A model generated the notes under the pieces. The model was not told where the DNA came from, searched no databases, and saw only the letters and a program-made list of their open reading frames with translations. This document shows, one piece after another, positions 16,308-25,490 of a stretch of 64,000 bases of DNA (positions are counted from its first letter, which is position 1; every line of letters starts with the position of its first letter). The DNA is from Ktedonobacter robiniae (GTDB lineage Bacteria; Chloroflexota; Ktedonobacteria; Ktedonobacterales; Ktedonobacteraceae). Location of the stretch: contig NZ_BNJG01000008.1 of assembly GCF_016587375.1 (NCBI RefSeq), positions 1-64,000 of the forward strand, read 5' to 3'. Both the position numbers and the translations under genes were made by a program.

Positions 16308-18776
16308 ATGGAGATGGCAACGCCAGCCACCACAAGCGCTCATCTCATCTCTCTCTCCCCCCTGGGCTATCATGTCCTGGGGACCGCGTCCATGCTCGAA
16401 ACCACCACCTCGAAGGTGTGCTTGCGCGCTGGCTCAGCAACAGTCGAAGTTACTGCGCTAGCTTCAGACCTGTTTCGCGTGGGCTTCTTCCCGCATGGTC
16501 GCCCCGCGAGCTATGGCTCCGAGGCTGTGGTATTTTGGGATTGGGAACCTGGTCCTGTGACGATCAGGGAGGGAGAGGGCGAAGTAACTATCGCTACTTC
16601 TGTTGCGACCGCGCATCTCTCGCTAGATCCTCTGCGCATCGGCTTTACCGACCAGGCTGGTCGCACCTTCGCGATCGATGATCCAGAGCTTGGCATGGGC
16701 TGGCTGCCCCCCGAGCAGGCGCCATCTCTCGACATGGTCAATCCGCTCGCCATCCTTGGCACACCCACGCGCGTCTATAAGCAGCATCAGCCGGGAGCGC
16801 GCTACTTTGGCTGTGGCGAGCGCACAGGCGAATTGGAGAAAACAGGGACCCACCAGCTCTTCTGGAATATTGATCCACCACGTGGTCATACCGCCCTGCA
16901 AAATAACCTGTATGTCTCGATTCCTTTTACCATGGTGATGGCCGATGGACAGACCTGGGGACTATTCCTGGATAGCCCGGCACGCGTCGAGTTTGACCTG
17001 GCGCATGAGGATTCTCAGCGCTCGTGGTTTGGCACGGAGAACGGCGACCTGGTCTACTATGTCTTCTGTGGACCCACACCGCAGGCCGTTCTGGAGCGTT
17101 ATACCGAGCTTACAGGCCGCACGCCACTTCCCCCGCTCTGGTCCCTGGGCAATGGGCAGAGCCGCTTTAGCTATGAGACCGCCGAGGAGGTACGCTCCCT
17201 GGCGCGCGCCTTCCGTGAGCGCGATATTCCCTGCGATACTCTCTACCTCGACATTGATTGCCTCGATGGCTACCGTGTCTTCACCTGGGATAATACGCGC
17301 TTCCCCGATCCCGAGGGCCTGCTCTCTGAGTTGCGTGAGATGGGCTTCCATGTCGTCTGCATTGTCGATGCGGGCGTCAAAGTCGATGAGAACTACGAGG
17401 TCTATACCGAGGGCCGCGAGCGTGATCTCTACTGTAAGACCCCCCAGGGAGACGACTACCAGAATGCCGTCTGGCCGGGCGTCTGTGTCTTCCCCGATTT
17501 TACTAATCCGCAGGCGCGTGCGTGGTGGGGCGACCTCCACCAGGGCCTGCTCGACGCTGGTATCACGGGTATCTGGTCCGACATGAACGAGCCTGCGCTC
17601 TTTATTCCCCTCAACTCAACTATGCCGTCAGATGTGATTCACCCAGGCGGCGGGAAGGCGCGGCTACACACACAGGTGCATAACGCCTATGGCTCCTTGA
17701 TGGTGCAGGCCGCGCGCGAAGGACTCTTACGCCTGCGACCCCAGCAACGACCCTTTGTTATTTCGCGCTCCGGCTACGCGGGAGTGCAGCGCCACGCCCT
17801 GATCTGGACAGGCGATAACTCCTCGACCTGGGAACACCTGGCAATGAGTCTGACGCAGTTGCTGAACCTGGGCCTCTCAGGCGTGGGCTGGGCCGGAGCC
17901 GATGTCGGTGGCTTCTATGGCGACACGAGCGGGGAACTGCTGGCACGCTGGACGGAGTTCGGCCTCTTCCAGCCATTCTGCCGCAACCACTCGGAGAAGC
18001 AGACGCGCCACCAGGAGCCCTGGGTCTTCGGCGAACCCTACACCTCTACTATTCGTGGTCTCCTCAAGTTACGCCAGCGCCTGCTGCCCTATCTCTACAC
18101 CCTCTTCGAGGAGTGCCATCGCACAGGCACGCCCTTGCTGCGCCCCCTCTTCTGGTGCTATCCCGAGGACAAGGATGCCTATGGCGCAAGCGATCAGTTC
18201 CTCTGCGGCGATGCCCTCCTCGTCGCGCCCATCACGCGTCCCGGCGCCGAGTATCGCCATGTTTATCTCCCCGAAGGCACCTGGTCCCACTACTGGACCG
18301 GCGAGCGCTTCGAGGGTCCAACGCATATCCTCGCGCACGCCCCCCTTGGGCAACCCGCCCTCTATGTCCGGGCCAACACCGCCATCCCGCTCTGGCCCGC
18401 CATGAACTACGTCGGTCAGGCCCCATCCGACCCTCTGACCCTCATCCTCTATCCCGCACCTGGCAACGGCGACGCCATGCTCTATGAAGATACAGGTGAT
18501 GGATATGCCTATATCGAAGGCGAATATTCCCGGCGCACCATCCACTGTGAATGTGATGGAAAGCAAATTCGTGTCACCCTGGGAGAACAGGAAGGAACCT
18601 TTGCCCCCACGCGCCAGCGCCTGCATCTCGAACTGCGCGAAGTCCCCACCGCGCCAGCAGAGATCAATCTAGGCGATCAGCCTATTGCCTGGTATTACGA
18701 CCACGAACAGCGCCGAGTCAGCATCAACCTCGCCGCCACCGCTAATGAGCAGACAATCGAAGTGTTGTTTGCGTAA
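16308..18776 (+). CDS. Glycoside hydrolase family 31 alpha-glucosidase
   Basis: This 822-residue protein has no signal peptide, so it is probably cytoplasmic. It has an N-terminal GH31 beta-sandwich (to about residue 250), a catalytic barrel and C-terminal beta domains. The nucleophile lies in 'GIWSDMNEP' (Asp425) and the acid/base in 'LIWTGDNSSTWEHL' (Asp503). 'DTLYLDIDCLDGYRVFTWD' and 'GADVGGFYGD' are other family signatures. The start follows GAAAGGA. Family members release glucose from alpha-1,4-, alpha-1,6- or alpha-1,3-linked oligosaccharides. Beside a secreted alpha-1,3-glucanase and an importer, hydrolysis of imported nigero-oligosaccharides is the likely job, which is inference. A perfect 30-bp hairpin follows the stop. 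Confidence 0.9.
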   Translation: MEMATPATTSAHLISLSPLGYHVLGTASMLETTTSKVCLRAGSATVEVTALASDLFRVGFFPHGRPASYGSEAVVFWDWEPGPVTIREGEGEVTIATSVATAHLSLDPLRIGFTDQAGRTFAIDDPELGMGWLPPEQAPSLDMVNPLAILGTPTRVYKQHQPGARYFGCGERTGELEKTGTHQLFWNIDPPRGHTALQNNLYVSIPFTMVMADGQTWGLFLDSPARVEFDLAHEDSQRSWFGTENGDLVYYVFCGPTPQAVLERYTELTGRTPLPPLWSLGNGQSRFSYETAEEVRSLARAFRERDIPCDTLYLDIDCLDGYRVFTWDNTRFPDPEGLLSELREMGFHVVCIVDAGVKVDENYEVYTEGRERDLYCKTPQGDDYQNAVWPGVCVFPDFTNPQARAWWGDLHQGLLDAGITGIWSDMNEPALFIPLNSTMPSDVIHPGGGKARLHTQVHNAYGSLMVQAAREGLLRLRPQQRPFVISRSGYAGVQRHALIWTGDNSSTWEHLAMSLTQLLNLGLSGVGWAGADVGGFYGDTSGELLARWTEFGLFQPFCRNHSEKQTRHQEPWVFGEPYTSTIRGLLKLRQRLLPYLYTLFEECHRTGTPLLRPLFWCYPEDKDAYGASDQFLCGDALLVAPITRPGAEYRHVYLPEGTWSHYWTGERFEGPTHILAHAPLGQPALYVRANTAIPLWPAMNYVGQAPSDPLTLILYPAPGNGDAMLYEDTGDGYAYIEGEYSRRTIHCECDGKQIRVTLGEQEGTFAPTRQRLHLELREVPTAPAEINLGDQPIAWYYDHEQRRVSINLAATANEQTIEVLFA

Positions 18777-18802
18777 CTGATTGTATCCGGGGGCGGGAAA
18801 TT

Positions 18803-18867
18803 GGCAGGATCTCCCAAACAAGTGCCCACCTGGAAGACAGGTGGGCACTTGTTTGGGAGATCCTGCC
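18803..18867. terminator. Perfect 30-bp hairpin between convergent genes
   Basis: Arms 18803-18832 and 18838-18867 are exact complements (GGCAGGATCTCCCAAACAAG...), loop GAAGA. It is placed between the GH31 stop and the stop of the convergent gene at 18877. No T-run follows on either strand. Confidence 0.75.
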
Positions 18868-18876
18868 AGGGAAAAA

Positions 18877-19530
18877 CTAGAGGCCTTTGGGACGCGCGGG
18901 TTTTCCGCGTTCGACGAGGTACTGATCAAATTCGTTGAGGGTGCGTACCCCATGCTGTAAGACAGCGTCATAGATATCTGTGCTGGCTACCTCGACCCGG
19001 TAGGTGGGGAGTTGATACCACACATCCTTGATCCGAAGAATGGTGAGCCGGGTTTCTGGCGTCAGTTGTTGCTCAATAGCGTCATGAAGCGGTTCTGGGC
19101 GAATTCCTTCGCCAAGCCAGAAGGAGATATCAAGCTTCCATTCAGCCTGTCCAGGGCGCTCATAGTACACCATAAAAAAATAACGCTCATCTAAGTCAGC
19201 GAGCTTGAAGTGATCGCTTTGATGCAAGTAGCGCACTTGCTTGACGTGTGGATGTGTCAACAGTGGATGCATGATCTCGAATGCACGCTCAATGCTCAAT
19301 CTCGGACTAGAAACTTGCAGGTCGATGTCGCGCCAGACCATCAATCCTAGAACCGTGCTGCCCGTTTGCCTGACGACGCCCTCTGCACTGAGTAATTCGA
19401 TCAAGTTCAGTTCCTTCAGCACGCTTTGCGCTTCTTCTTGCAAGAGGCGCTGACGTTGCAGTAACAGCTTATCTTGCTCAGGCTGTTGTGCCTCCTGGTG
19501 TACAACGGGAGAAGTAAGCTCCTCATTCAT
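18877..19530 (-). CDS. Nucleotidyltransferase-fold protein
   Basis: This 217-residue protein has a long N-terminal helix (LLLQRQRLLQEEAQSVLKEL), then 'QTGSTVLGLMVWRDIDLQV'. This fits the GS-x9-DxD signature of the DNA polymerase beta-like nucleotidyltransferase fold (Gly57, Ser58, Asp68, Asp70). A third acidic residue is in 'EWKLDISFWLGE'. Many such proteins modify small molecules, RNA or proteins with a nucleotide; the substrate here is unknown. It is convergent with the GH31 gene, separated by a long hairpin, and probably single. To its left on the same strand, after about 165 bases, begins Tn3-derived sequence. Confidence 0.6.
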   Translation of the reverse strand: MNEELTSPVVHQEAQQPEQDKLLLQRQRLLQEEAQSVLKELNLIELLSAEGVVRQTGSTVLGLMVWRDIDLQVSSPRLSIERAFEIMHPLLTHPHVKQVRYLHQSDHFKLADLDERYFFMVYYERPGQAEWKLDISFWLGEGIRPEPLHDAIEQQLTPETRLTILRIKDVWYQLPTYRVEVASTDIYDAVLQHGVRTLNEFDQYLVERGKPARPKGL

Positions 19531-19695
19531 TCTGTTATGCCCCTTTGCTTTCTTTTAAAAATATATTCATTTGGTGAAGTTGCTATAGCAAAAGAGCTTA
19601 CTCAAAATTTTCACGAAAAGCAAGGGCTAAATGAAGACAAGCGTGAGCAAAACGTGATGTATCTGGGATTGGCGCAATGCAATTATGTGAACTAG

Positions 19696-19731
19696 GGGGG
19701 GCATAACTCCCCGAAACGGTGTACTCGGCTT
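19696..19731. repeat. Tn3-family terminal inverted repeat, left flank
   Basis: GGGGGGCATAACTCCCCGAA followed by ACGGTGTACTCGGCTT borders the 3' end of the transposase remnant. The complement of this stretch recurs at about 30131-30171. Confidence 0.6.
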
Positions 19732-21216
19732 CAACCCGGCATCTCCTTCATCCACATCGAGATGATGGGGTAATGTGCTAAGGCTTCGACGATTTCCTCT
19801 ATATTGATGGACTCTGACGCTTTTGTAAACTCATACCAACCATAGAAATTAATATGTTGCCAGTCCACCGGGGAGATGTGCGCCATGTCCTGGGTGGCCT
19901 CTTGGCGTGCCCACAACTGCGACAAGATGGTCATATTGTAGTAGATGATGCAGTCGGTGACCAATCGGCTACACTCATGCCAGAGATGTTGGTCATCTTC
20001 TAACTTAAAGCGCAATTTACCAAAATTGGCGTAGAAAACAGCACGGCGAAGTTGATGGTAGCTTTCGTCCCGATTGAGCGCAGTCTGGACGTTCTTGCGC
20101 AGAAGTGGCGAGTCTACAAAATCGAGCAAATAGAGGCTGCTAATAATATTGTCGTATTCCCACAAAGCCTGGCATGTCTTGTTTTTTCGAGAATGGGAAG
20201 AGCTGTTTCAAATTTTTGCCCATCGCTACTGGAGTGGACCATGTTGGCAATATCATAGTACCGAAAAATCGTCAGAGCAGCGATGGCATTACTGATGCAA
20301 TCATTGGCCGCTTTCAGGGTTTCGGGGCGCAGAAAGTTTTCCGAGGTGCTTGCCAGTGTGGCGAAGGTGATATCCGAAATTTTACCCATGCGACCAAGAC
20401 CCATGTTGGTTGCCCAGGCAATGAGACAGGCGCTTAGAATGCGCTCATCGGCAACCTGTTTGCTGTACCGTCCCAGAACATGCTCGAAGCACGTCATGAA
20501 GTGACAGTGGTGATTTACAAAGTGGAGCACACTACTGATGTTCACCTGAGGCAACATCTCAAAGATCGGATGGTTGGTTTGGCTCGGTGCTCGTTGGACA
20601 CTGTCGCGGCAAAAGAGATCGCCTGCTTCAAGTCGATGGCGCACCAGACGATAGACCAGAAATTCATAGCGGTCGGGGATGATGCGTTTCTGACCGGTTT
20701 CATTCCGCTGGTAGAGGTACCGTTTATCTCGGGCGGGAAAGAAATCGGTGGGAAAATCCACCGACGCGATTTGGCGGAGTGAGCGGTCTTCTTGAAAGGC
20801 GGTCTTGAGAAAGTGGATGGCTCCTGGATGGGCGCGTTGACTCGGGTGGCAGAGAGATCGATGGCGCGCAAGAGGGGACGGAGATGTTGCTTGAAGCGCT
20901 AGGCCATGGAGTCAATATGCTCCCATTCAAAGGCGATTTCATCGCAGCTCGCCTCGTTGACCATATACTCGGCAACACGCGTTAAGCGTTGCCGATTGAG
21001 AAGAGCAAAGGCTTGTTCTTGCACGGTACAAAACGGCGTGGTGCGTTCATACTCGGCAGTAAAGAGTTTGAGTCCCTCCCCAGCTTTGGGCAGATCTTGA
21101 TTTCTGGCCCTACAGTACTCAGACACTGCCTTTTTGGCTGTAGCTTTCGCTTCATCTGAGTACTGCTTTACCAGATGAATGAGGGGGTTGTTACATACGA
21201 TGAAAGGATGGGTCAT
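19731..21216 (-). pseudogene. Tn3-family transposase, truncated, with frameshifts and internal deletion
   Basis: Pieces in several frames of this strand line up with the C-terminal 60% of a Tn3-type TnpA. In order: 21216-20899 ('EYERTTPFCTVQEQAFALLN'), about 20880-20810, 20761-20180 ('DFFPARDKRYLYQRNETGQK', then 'VHSSSDGQKFETAL' with the first catalytic Asp), then 20165-19731 ('ALWEYDNIISSLYLLDFVD', 'ALNRDESYHQLRRAVFYANF' with the catalytic Glu region). Near 20180 the normal link between 'SSDGQKFE' and 'ALWEYDNI' is missing, which removes some 200 residues including the second catalytic Asp. The N-terminal part is also absent. It ends 'MKEMPG' and is followed by a terminal repeat. Confidence 0.85.
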
Positions 21217-21249
21217 ACTGGCCTCCGTATGGAATTGTGTGCTGATTTA

Positions 21250-22554
21250 TCAGCGACGGGATGCCGTCTCTTCCTCGCGAGATCGCTGAACACTCCGCTC
21301 TTGTGCACATCTGGTCACGCTTTTCGTTTTCCCATCCAGACCGCGCATCGTGGGAGAAACCAATCCTCCCAATCCGGCTAAGACGCAGGCGAGACCAGAA
21401 AGGCCAATGACCACGTTGGGCGCGAGGTATTGGAGAAGAAGTCCGCCCACCAATGTGCCAAGTGGAGCCGCGGCAGTCGTTAAGGCAAGACGGATCCCAA
21501 ACACCTGCCCTCGCATGGAGGGCTCGACCAGCCGCTGCAACAGTGAAGCTTCGATCGGGAGATACGGTGCCCAGGAACACGCGCCTAGGGCCAGACACAG
21601 CAGCGCGAGGGATAGCGAATGAAACAGCATCAGTGGGCAAAGGAAGCCTCCCCACAGGATGGCGATCAACGGTTGCGTGATTCCTGGTCGGGCTCGCGCA
21701 GCAACCAAACCAGTGCAAAGCGCTCCGACCAGTGCCCCCACCCCGAAACCTGTCCAGAGCAGGCCATATCCCTGGGCCCCTGCATGGAGAATCCGATCAC
21801 TATAGAGAGGCAACGCTGCTTCCAGAGGGCCATACGAGAAGAAGAACACCACTGATAAGCTCGTGAGCAAACGCAACTCCTTGAAACGCGTGAGGAGAGC
21901 AAAGCCACCCAACCAGTTCGTTTTCGTCGCGGGCGCTGCATGGTGCTCAGCACGCGAGATGGAAGGGAGAGAAAAAACGAGGAGTCCCATGAGCAGGAAA
22001 CTCACTGCGTCCACCAAAAGCGCATATGCCCCTCCAATGTGTGTGACCAGGATACCTGCCAGCACCGGTCCAACCAGAAACGCAAACTGCGAGCTTGTTG
22101 AGGTCAGGGCATTCGCCCGCTCAAGTGCATCCTCCTGAACGAGATGCGGCAAAAGAACACGCATGCCCACGCCGGTAGCGGGGGAGAGCGTACCCGCCAA
22201 GAATGCCAGGAGAGCGATCTGCCAGAGTTGCAACATTCCTGACCATGCGAGCGCCGGAATGGCTCCGATCAGCAGAGCACGCGCGCAGTTGTCAAATCCC
22301 ATCACCAGGCGAGGTTGCCAGCGATCCAAGACCGCTCCCAGGAGTGGTCCTGTGACCATGCCCGGGAGTTGAAAACACAGCAGGATCAGGCTGATGGCTA
22401 CCCCAGACCCGGTGAGTTGTAAGACGAACCAGAGCAAGGCAATGGTGGTAAATTGATCTCCAACATAGGAGATGCTTAACCCCAACCATAATCGCAGAAA
22501 GGCACTGGAACGCAATGGGTGACGTTCGATAGTTAATTTGAGGGAATCGAGCAC
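21250..22554 (-). CDS. MFS transporter (MefA/enterobactin-exporter-like)
   Basis: This 434-residue protein has 12 membrane helices. It starts with GTG at 22554, after GGGAG. The N-terminus 'FLRLWLGLSISYVGDQFTTIALLWFVLQLTGSG' region and 'GPLLGAVLDRWQPRLVM' (motif A-like) are typical of MFS_3 exporters such as macrolide efflux MefA and EntS. The last 35 residues are charged and variable. It is next to a deazaflavin-type reductase on the same strand and inside the stretch bracketed by Tn3 remnants, which fits a mobile resistance or detoxification cargo. Substrate unknown. Confidence 0.85.
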   Translation of the reverse strand: MLDSLKLTIERHPLRSSAFLRLWLGLSISYVGDQFTTIALLWFVLQLTGSGVAISLILLCFQLPGMVTGPLLGAVLDRWQPRLVMGFDNCARALLIGAIPALAWSGMLQLWQIALLAFLAGTLSPATGVGMRVLLPHLVQEDALERANALTSTSSQFAFLVGPVLAGILVTHIGGAYALLVDAVSFLLMGLLVFSLPSISRAEHHAAPATKTNWLGGFALLTRFKELRLLTSLSVVFFFSYGPLEAALPLYSDRILHAGAQGYGLLWTGFGVGALVGALCTGLVAARARPGITQPLIAILWGGFLCPLMLFHSLSLALLCLALGACSWAPYLPIEASLLQRLVEPSMRGQVFGIRLALTTAAAPLGTLVGGLLLQYLAPNVVIGLSGLACVLAGLGGLVSPTMRGLDGKTKSVTRCAQERSVQRSREEETASRR

Positions 22555-22581
22555 GAACAGGCTCCCTTTTTATCCATTCAT

Positions 22582-23127
22582 TCACAAACTTCTCTCATTC
22601 GCCTGCATCGCTTGCCGCGCATGAGAGCCTTCTTCCAAGGGTGAGTTGTAAGCAGTTGTGACGAGAAAAACCGGGTGATTCACAGCCTCGCGCTCAAAAT
22701 CCTCCAGGGGCGCATCGACAGCGATGCTCAAGTACTTGCTGAGGACGAAATGACGATACATGCTGACAAACAGCGGAGGAATACCATCAGGACCCATGCG
22801 CACGGCTTCTCGAAACACCCGCGCAGCTGCGGCTGGTTCCAATTCGACTGCTCGAATGCTTTCTGTCTGTCGTCCCCGCGTCAGGGTCGCTTCTCCGCCC
22901 GCCGCGCGAAGATTGCGTACCCAATTGACGATCCCGTACGGAGCAATGAGATACCGCTGGTGATCTTGGACAAAAAGGGAGAGGGGTGTCTCGATCAATT
23001 TGCCGCTTTTACGCCCGCGAACGCTCAGCAGCGATGTGCTGCCCATTTGTAGACCTAGGCGCACCAGAAACGCATTCATGGTATTACTGAAACGAACGTA
23101 TGCCGTGACGCGATAGCTCTTTTCCAT
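22582..23127 (-). CDS. Nitroreductase-family deazaflavin (F420)-dependent reductase
   Basis: This 181-residue protein starts at 23127 (MEKSYRV); GGAAAAG lies upstream. The fold signature of the Ddn-like split-barrel family is visible: 'TSLLSVRGRKSGKLIETPL', 'YLIAPYGIVNWVRNLRAAG' and 'EATLTRGRQTESIRAVEL'. Relatives bind F420 and reduce nitroimidazoles, quinones or aflatoxins. A longer reading to 23268 is possible but would overlap the terminator hairpin of the gene behind it. It is 27 bases upstream of the MFS gene, so the two are probably co-transcribed. Confidence 0.85.
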   Translation of the reverse strand: MEKSYRVTAYVRFSNTMNAFLVRLGLQMGSTSLLSVRGRKSGKLIETPLSLFVQDHQRYLIAPYGIVNWVRNLRAAGGEATLTRGRQTESIRAVELEPAAAARVFREAVRMGPDGIPPLFVSMYRHFVLSKYLSIAVDAPLEDFEREAVNHPVFLVTTAYNSPLEEGSHARQAMQANERSL

Positions 23128-23262
23128 ACCACGTCTTTTCCTTTCCGTAACGAGAGAAGGCCGAAAATCTCTTGAAGAACCTCTCTCAAGATCTGCCGAC
23201 AGACCGTTCAGTACGACGCCGCTCATGGTCTGGGTTCGCACCGAGCTATCCGTCTTGCGTTC

Positions 23263-23305
23263 CCTCACCGATGCTCACCAACCTGTTTGGTGAGCATCGG
23301 TGAGG
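23263..23305 (-). terminator. 19-bp perfect hairpin
   Basis: Arms 23263-23281 and 23287-23305 (CCTCACCGATGCTCACCAA and its complement), loop CCTGT. It is downstream of the VOC gene that ends at 23357 and would terminate its transcript. Confidence 0.65.
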
Positions 23306-23356
23306 CAGTGGAAGTGGTCGGCAGCGGCGTGAGGGCCGCCAGCCGAGACAGGGCAA

Positions 23357-23728
23357 CTAAGCCTGAACCACCAGCCAGCGATTGCCATCGGGATCACTGA
23401 TCTCAAACCACTTGACGCCAGAGCCTGGGCCATACAGATCATCCTTCACTTCGTTGACCTTGGCCCCCTTTGCTTTGAGCTCGTTGTACGCCGCTTCAAG
23501 ATCCGAAGTCGCAAGATAGAGCTTCATCGTCCCAGGCTGCATGTTTTCATGCATGGTGGTCAGATTGAGCGAGGCACCTCCTCCGGGAAGTTCAAGAGAG
23601 ACCCAGTGCTGATCGCGCTGTCCGAAGTCTTTGGTCACACGGAAGCCTAACTGCTCCGCATAGAATGCTTTGGCCTTTGCCATCTCGGTGACCGCTATCG
23701 TCAACATCGAAATTTTCTCGTTTGCCAT
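23357..23728 (-). CDS. VOC-family protein (glyoxalase/bleomycin-resistance fold)
   Basis: This protein has about 123 residues in two beta-alpha-beta modules: 'MLTIAVTEMAKAKAFYAEQL' then 'HWVSLELPGGGASLNLT' in the first, 'MKLYLATSDLEAAYNELKAK' and 'WFEISDPDGNRWLVVQ' in the second. The C-terminal 'DPDGN' and preceding Glu are usual in metal-binding members. Met at 23728 or at 23737 could start it; GAAAGGCAG is nearer the latter. The fold covers glyoxalases, dioxygenases and drug-binding proteins, so the reaction cannot be read. Confidence 0.85.
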   Translation of the reverse strand: MANEKISMLTIAVTEMAKAKAFYAEQLGFRVTKDFGQRDQHWVSLELPGGGASLNLTTMHENMQPGTMKLYLATSDLEAAYNELKAKGAKVNEVKDDLYGPGSGVKWFEISDPDGNRWLVVQA

Positions 23729-23737
23729 GGTTATCAT

Positions 23738-24359
23738 CTGCCTTTCACGTATCGTAACAGAACGTGTTCTGTGTTCTTCTTATTGGACTGGAGCCAGCGC
23801 GTTTTCGCTAGCGTACCGTCGCATTTTCGTCCTTCACTTCTCTGACGAAACAGCGTGCAGAAATGTGACCGGCTCCCTGAAGTCTGCGAGCCATATGAGA
23901 GATCATCCAGAGGATTACTCCAGGTGGGGTATTAGGCCCGCCGGAGAAATTTACAAGCGCTCGTGGGAAATCGCATCTTATCGGCACTGTCTTTTCCTAT
24001 CGATTATCCTCAAAACCTGCCTCTTATCAGCAGTGTAGAGGCAATTTTAGCGATGTACCGTGCCGATAATGTCACCTATCGGTGATATTCAATCTCATTA
24101 GCTCTGCATTGTACTTCCTGATTTCAAGTCAGTTCACGCCTTAAACGTTGTAAACTTCGCGCGTGGGTTTAAAAGGACTGGTAATCCTCCTATCCACTCA
24201 TACAAGGTCGGTTTTTGATTTTCCATCATCATTGAATGTCCTTTCAAGAGACATGCTTCTCCAATACGGCCTATGAGGCAGAGGCAAGAAATGTCCGAGC
24301 GCTTTGGCATGAGAGAGGTTGAGGATCAGGCAGCACATGCTGACCCGCCACCTGCCTGT
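23738..24359. other. Intergenic stretch with no recognised gene
   Basis: About 620 bases. A segment near 23821-23880 resembles one near 25027-25078 (both contain TTTTCGTCCT, CTTCTCTGACG or CTTCTGACG, then ATGTGACCGG). AT-rich stretches with CCGATAA and TTATCGG words follow to 24090. No convincing coding frame is seen. Confidence 0.5.
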
Positions 24360-24806
24360 TTATGCACGTTTCAGGATACTGCCGAAACTATCGGTTAGCT
24401 TCCCAAGGGTGCGGCTTTGTGGTCGAAGCGCCCAGGAGGCGACCACGAGCAGAAGCACTGAACCGGTATAGATGAGGTGGAATTTGCTATCGCCAACAAT
24501 GGCGTGGGAGAGAAACGCGCCAGTCATGTTGAAGAACATGCCAGCATATGCCCATTCCTTGAGCCGAGGAAAGCGCGGCACGACGATAGCTATAACCCCA
24601 AGAATCTTCCATGTCCCGATGATATTCAAAAGGAAGAGTGGGTATCCAAGGACCGTGTGCGTTTCCACCGTTCCAAACTGCTGTGTCAACTCTCCCGTAG
24701 CGCCTGCGAGCATCACAAACACAAGAGCCGCAGTGACCGTCCAATACGCTATCGCTTTTCCTTTTGCTGATCTGAGAGAAACGTTCATTGATACTGTCTG
24801 TTCCAC
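24360..24806 (-). CDS. DoxX-family membrane protein
   Basis: This 148-residue protein has four membrane helices. It starts with GTG at 24806, after GGAGGAGAAAAAC. The pattern 'YWTVTAALVFVMLAGATGEL', 'LGYPLFLLNIIGTWKILGVI' and 'LKEWAYAGMFFNMTGAFLSH' is typical of the DoxX-like group (DUF6326/DoxX_2) common beside small stress and YCII genes. Function in the cell is not established; related proteins take part in thiol or redox stress. The next gene on this strand, 280 bases away, is a YCII protein. Confidence 0.8.
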   Translation of the reverse strand: MEQTVSMNVSLRSAKGKAIAYWTVTAALVFVMLAGATGELTQQFGTVETHTVLGYPLFLLNIIGTWKILGVIAIVVPRFPRLKEWAYAGMFFNMTGAFLSHAIVGDSKFHLIYTGSVLLLVVASWALRPQSRTLGKLTDSFGSILKRA

Positions 24807-25085
24807 GTTGTTTTTCTCCTCCTGATATGAGAGTGTGTGGTTGTCTCTGGAATGTTATGTACAGAATTTCACACATGGACGCGAGTCTGATCCTGGGACT
24901 GAAACCAGTTGAAGGCATCAACACGCGGAGCGGTTTTATGAGAGCCTGTACGAAGCGTTTTCTTTTGTTGGAAGCCAGCCTGTGCATGCTTCGATGAAAC
25001 TGAACCTTCTCTGCTTCCATTTGCTGCGTTTTCGTCCTCACTCTTCTGACGTAATCTGGCCAGAGGATGTGACCGGGGGAGAGCA

Positions 25086-25379
25086 TTACCCTAAGGCAAA
25101 AATCTCTACCGTGTATTCATCACCAAGAGAGAGATAGGGGTGGCTCTGCACCAGGCGAAATGCCTCTGCCCTCTCTTCCGCTTGAATGATGGCATAGCCA
25201 TTGAGGGGAGTCGCACTCTCATCTGCCGAACCATCCCCATGCAGAGTGTGCCCCTGTTTCATTGGCGATCCCACGTCAAGCAGATGTTCCCCCAACCCGG
25301 TAAACCATTGTGGCCACCCGTTGTGTGATGCATCTGGCGATGTGGCTGGCCCTCTATAGAGCAAAAGAAATTTGTTCAT
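25086..25379 (-). CDS. YCII-related (DGPF-domain) protein
   Basis: This 97-residue protein starts at 25379 after AGGGAGAAG. It has the ferredoxin-like YCII pattern: 'MNKFLLLYRG', a glycine-rich 'PMKQGHTLHGDG', 'LNGYAIIQAEERAEAFRLVQ' and 'TVEIFAL'. Such proteins are often encoded by ECF sigma and DoxX neighbours. No catalytic residues can be assigned. Confidence 0.8.
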   Translation of the reverse strand: MNKFLLLYRGPATSPDASHNGWPQWFTGLGEHLLDVGSPMKQGHTLHGDGSADESATPLNGYAIIQAEERAEAFRLVQSHPYLSLGDEYTVEIFALG

Positions 25380-25490
25380 GGTCTTCTCCCTTTCTTGCAT
25401 GATCTCTATGTGTCAGCATATTCGGCTGGTCAGCCGACGTACACCCAGGTGTTGCGAGGATGTACGCCGACTGATCTGCTTCCCATCACC

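Noticed and set aside
16945..18626. Long alternative frames on both strands over the GH31 gene
   Set aside because: They are out-of-frame shadows of the GH31 gene, in which catalytic motifs and length are complete.
24291..24407. Short plus-strand frame starting with ATG after AAGAA
   Set aside because: It overlaps the end of the DoxX gene, is about 36 codons long and resembles nothing.
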